From: Salinispirillum sp049115955
Lineage (GTDB): Bacteria; Pseudomonadota; Gammaproteobacteria; Pseudomonadales; Natronospirillaceae
DNA length: 64,000 nt
Reading direction: 5' to 3'
Assembly: GCA_049115955.1 (NCBI GenBank)
Contig: JAGDZJ010000019.1
Coordinates: 90,021-154,020, forward strand
Under the pieces are notes generated by a model that did not search any database, had not been told where the DNA came from, and saw only the letters and a list, made by a program, of their open reading frames with translations. Shown here one piece after another: positions 61,774 to 64,000 of the stretch (its first letter is position 1; each line of letters starts with the position of its first letter). The translations under genes were made by a program, and so were the position numbers.

Positions 61774-62231
61774 TAAGAGGTGACGGCGGTACAACTAGCG
61801 TACCGCTTTCACCCACGTCCGCCAGCCCTTGCGTAGGCATTTGCAGCGTAACGGTTGGGGATACTGTGTGCCGGGGGTGCTTTCGCACCCTCGATGACAT
61901 TGCGCGCTGGTCGAGTTTAAACCCCGATCAGCTCACCGAGCGCTTAGTGCGTCGGCGCGCATTGTTGGAAGAAAGCTTTACCACCTACTTTGAATTACGT
62001 GACCCCGAATTACTGCTCAAGCAATGGCATAAATACGTCAATTGCCCACCACACCCGCAGTTCCCTATCGAAGCCTGGGTTCAATTACTGCACCTCGGTG
62101 CTTCCAAAATAATCAATGTAGAAGCTTACGGCATTCGTGTTAAGCCTGAACATGGCGCAACCACATTGCGTGTACTTTGGCGAACGTGGCGGGATAGTTT
62201 GTTGGATGAAACGTTGTACAAAGCTCAATAG
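61764..62231 (+). CDS. DUF1289 domain protein
   Basis: A 155-residue protein whose N-terminal part has the DUF1289 signature SPCVGICSVTVGD-x-VCRGCFRTLDDIARW, four cysteines of a small metal-binding knot. The following 90 residues (WVQLLHLGASKIINVEAYGI) are not assigned. The start is difficult: the frame has no start codon near its domain except GTG 61764, which overlaps the nrdB stop, and an ATG at 61677 inside nrdB. I use the GTG. Function unknown. Confidence 0.65.
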   Translation: MGVIRGDGGTTSVPLSPTSASPCVGICSVTVGDTVCRGCFRTLDDIARWSSLNPDQLTERLVRRRALLEESFTTYFELRDPELLLKQWHKYVNCPPHPQFPIEAWVQLLHLGASKIINVEAYGIRVKPEHGATTLRVLWRTWRDSLLDETLYKAQ

Positions 62232-62262
62232 ATTGGCTAAGTGCTTTCGGTGCCTTCTTCGC

Positions 62263-62622
62263 TCAGTTGCGGAACGCAGTCGTTATTCGACTGCGCTTGC
62301 TCATTAAACAACCCATACCGAGGGAAATCTCTCGGGCACCTTTTTGACTAAGCCATTCACCAAAGGCGTATCCTTCTGCCGGGCGTTTGCCAGGAAAGCA
62401 CCTCCCCTGCGCGAGGGCTAGCCGCAACTGCATGTCAGTAAGAGCCCATTGTACGGCACTAACGAGGTTCACAAAGTTCCTGTGACGAATGACAGTGAGC
62501 AAAGTGCAGAGATTCCGTTGAGTCAATGCGCTGGTAGTTGCCGGCAGCGTAAACTCGTGCACCGCATTGGCTGGTGTACCCTGTGACTTCGGCATGGCCT
62601 GTCTGGTGCAGTACGATATCAA
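62263..62622 (-). CDS. Hypothetical protein, doubtful
   Basis: A frame of 119 codons on the minus strand, opening at TTG 62622, with an internal ATG (MPKSQGTPANAVHEF). No ribosome site, signal sequence or known motif is seen. It lies in the gap between the DUF1289 gene and the lipoprotein-like frame. It may be a remnant or no gene at all. The rest of 62232-62637 holds nothing I can support. Confidence 0.25.
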   Translation of the reverse strand: MISYCTRQAMPKSQGTPANAVHEFTLPATTSALTQRNLCTLLTVIRHRNFVNLVSAVQWALTDMQLRLALAQGRCFPGKRPAEGYAFGEWLSQKGAREISLGMGCLMSKRSRITTAFRN

Positions 62623-62637
62623 ATCCCTCAGCGGAAT

Positions 62638-63078
62638 CTATGAAATCCTCTGCTCAAAGGGTACAGGAGCCACGGCGAGAGTTGCCCCGACACGTGACCC
62701 ATGCGCCACAAAATAACAATCTGCGCCTATACCAGCAGCGTCATCAGGATCGCCCTTAGCATAAAACTGCACCTGCCATTGGTTGGCGGAGTCCTTAATA
62801 GTAGTGATGAATATTTCAGAGTTAATTGGCATACCCAACGAGTAAATCCCTGCAAAGTCCAGAGTGGCAGTGTAGCCTTCCGCCAGCAAAATGCCATTAG
62901 GGTTGGGGTAATCCGGCAATTGATTCATCGGGTCGGACGCAGGCAAAGCAGCGCTGTCCTCTGCAGGTATTAGCATGAGTTCGGTAGGGGAGGCATCGCC
63001 AGCCACGTTGGTTTCAGTTGTAACGCTCATAGTTGACGAGCTGTCACCACATCCAATCAGCACTATAGTACCAGTCAA
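62638..63078 (-). CDS. Putative lipoprotein, start unclear
   Basis: A 146-residue frame with a lipobox-like IVLIGCGDSS, followed by a Ser/Thr/Pro-rich linker and a beta-rich domain (ILLAEGYTATLDFAGIYSLG, WQVQFYAKGD, ADCYFVAHGS). The codable signal peptide from TTG 63078 has only about nine residues, too short. In-frame sequence upstream (CSGLVACLLTG) would complete it but has no start codon, so the 5' end may be damaged. It lies next to the IS5-type transposase. Family not recognised. Confidence 0.45.
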   Translation of the reverse strand: MTGTIVLIGCGDSSSTMSVTTETNVAGDASPTELMLIPAEDSAALPASDPMNQLPDYPNPNGILLAEGYTATLDFAGIYSLGMPINSEIFITTIKDSANQWQVQFYAKGDPDDAAGIGADCYFVAHGSRVGATLAVAPVPFEQRIS

Positions 63079-63290
63079 CAGGCAGGCTACTAAGCCAGAG
63101 CATAAGCGCTGTGGATAAGCAGATGAATATAAGGGAGGATCTAAAAACTACCATTTAACCAGCATGCTCAGATATCCTGCTCGTTCTTAGTGGTATCGCT
63201 CCGCCTTTCGGCTGTTGGTAACTAGGCTTTCGCCCAGTTTGGTTGCGGGCTTTGGTGGTTTTTCCACCAAAATCCCGTGTTCAAGCACCG

Positions 63291-64000
63291 CTAAGCGGTG
63301 CGATGCATTGGGGTCACATGGCCCAGCAAGTGACTCAAGCGTTTGATGTTGTAGGCCATGTTTTTCAGGCCGACCCGTAACGTCGCTCTCGGCAGTCCGA
63401 TGGATTTGATGAACTGCTTCGCCGCACCCTGTTTTATGCCCCCGCACACATGCTCAACACGGGCTCGGACTTTCGACTTTCTCAAGTTGCCTCGCTCAAC
63501 GTGTTTGGGCATCGGCTTATGTCGTGGTTTTGTGCGGTTAATTTGGCTACGGAACTCTCTATCGATGAGCTTCTGTTCGTTCTCGACACTGCGATAGGCC
63601 GAATCGGCATACACATCCGCGGAGCTGTTGTTGGCATCCAGTAAGTCGTTCAGCAAGTGGCCGTCGTGCCGGTTAGCCGGTGTGACTTCCCAGCAACGGA
63701 TCAGCTTGTGCTTGTTGTCCACGTTGATGTGATCTTTGTAACCAAAGTAGGACTTACCGTGCTTCTTGGTCCAGTGCGCATCTTTGTTGCGCTGACGCTT
63801 CTGAGCCGGTGTGAGCACACTGCCGCTGGGCCCGTTGTCATTGTCATCATCGTCACGTTTTTTACGAACCGGTGCTTCCACAATGGTGGCGTCGATGATC
63901 TGGCCCCCTCGGGGGAGGTAACCGGCGTTCTCGATCTGCAGCATCAGGTCTTCAAACAAGGGTTTGATCAGTTTGCTTTCGACCAGACGTTCCTCATACA
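63291..64000 (-). mobile_element. IS5-family transposase, C-terminal part (cut by window edge)
   Basis: DDE transposase of the IS5 type, read on the minus strand and still open at base 64000. Seen are the linker YEERLVESKLIKPLFEDLM, IIDATIVEAPV with the first catalytic Asp, a charged loop KKRDDDDNDNGPS, DAHWTKKHGKSYFGYKDHIN, VYADSAYRSVENEQK with the second Asp, and the catalytic Glu in RARVEHVCGG. The frame is intact in the window. Terminal inverted repeats could not be defined with confidence; the left end should lie between about 63140 and 63290. Confidence 0.9.

Noticed and set aside
63140..63290. Left terminal inverted repeat of the IS5-type element
   Set aside because: The other end is outside the window, so the repeat pair cannot be verified.

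Overview
The window reads as chromosome of a free-living, probably marine, gammaproteobacterium, most like Oceanospirillales. The reasons are a gamma-type rpoE-rseA-rseB operon, AlgU-like sigma-E, a three-gene fruBKA phosphotransferase operon, a Pseudomonas-like NrdA with two ATP-cones, yggX next to mutY, and abundant c-di-GMP proteins. I cannot name the genus from sequence alone. Most of the window is compact core chromosome. The AT-richer accessory stretch is about 34.4-37.9 kb, and an IS5-type transposase is cut by the right edge.

Layout. 0-9.3 kb: a TorS-like sensor kinase (cut by the left edge) with an OmpR-type regulator, downstream of the fructose PTS operon fruB-fruK-fruA, all on the minus strand, then a divergent sugar-type MFS permease with two LacI-type operators. 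9.4-19.8 kb: housekeeping genes doxX, argA, pyrF-cobU-btuF, msrA, a PilZ protein, ilvD (broken by two N bases that hide about 60 missing bases), an AsmA-like protein and mutY. 19.8-25.3 kb: yggX preceded by a REP-like tandem repeat, tRNA-Phe, an asparaginase, DUF2750, YafJ-type amidotransferase, methyltransferase and an L,D-transpeptidase. 25.3-27.3 kb: a copper cluster behind a textbook CueR-type promoter (His-rich exported peptide, twin DUF305 lipoprotein, DUF411 protein).

27.3-34.2 kb is a signalling island: a receiver-kinase, a receiver with a degenerate HD-GYP domain, an excisionase-like HTH fused to a receiver, a degenerate EAL-HDOD protein, and a hybrid kinase with two receivers and an Hpt domain. 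Two of its promoters carry direct repeats of GTC exactly 9 bp apart directly upstream of a -10 box, and share an identical 17-mer. I infer that the HTH-receiver protein binds these arrays head-to-tail and controls the island. This is the most novel-looking system here.

34.4-38.0 kb is accessory: a PD-(D/E)XK-like protein, a toxin-antitoxin-like pair in which the GNAT toxin lacks a normal start codon, a twice-frameshifted pseudogene, and tRNA-Leu(CAA). 38.3-48.2 kb: an EAL-CBS-GGDEF protein, cobT-cobS-cobC, an Mpo1-like protein, and a CysB-type regulator with the sulfate ABC transporter sbp-cysT-cysW-cysA. 48.3-56.8 kb: a hydrolase with a mini-TOBE protein, an EamA exporter, a 2-hydroxyacid dehydrogenase, rseB-rseA-rpoE with its own sigma-E promoter, an AidB-like dehydrogenase and a MATE exporter. 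56.8-62.2 kb: class Ia ribonucleotide reductase nrdA-nrdB, controlled by two NrdR boxes and a cobalamin riboswitch, with two large palindromic repeat elements between the genes. 62.2-64.0 kb: decayed-looking sequence and the IS5 transposase.

The B12 theme runs through the window: cobU, btuF, cobT, cobS and cobC salvage or import the vitamin, and the riboswitch turns nrdAB down when it is plentiful. That predicts a B12-dependent class II reductase elsewhere in the genome.
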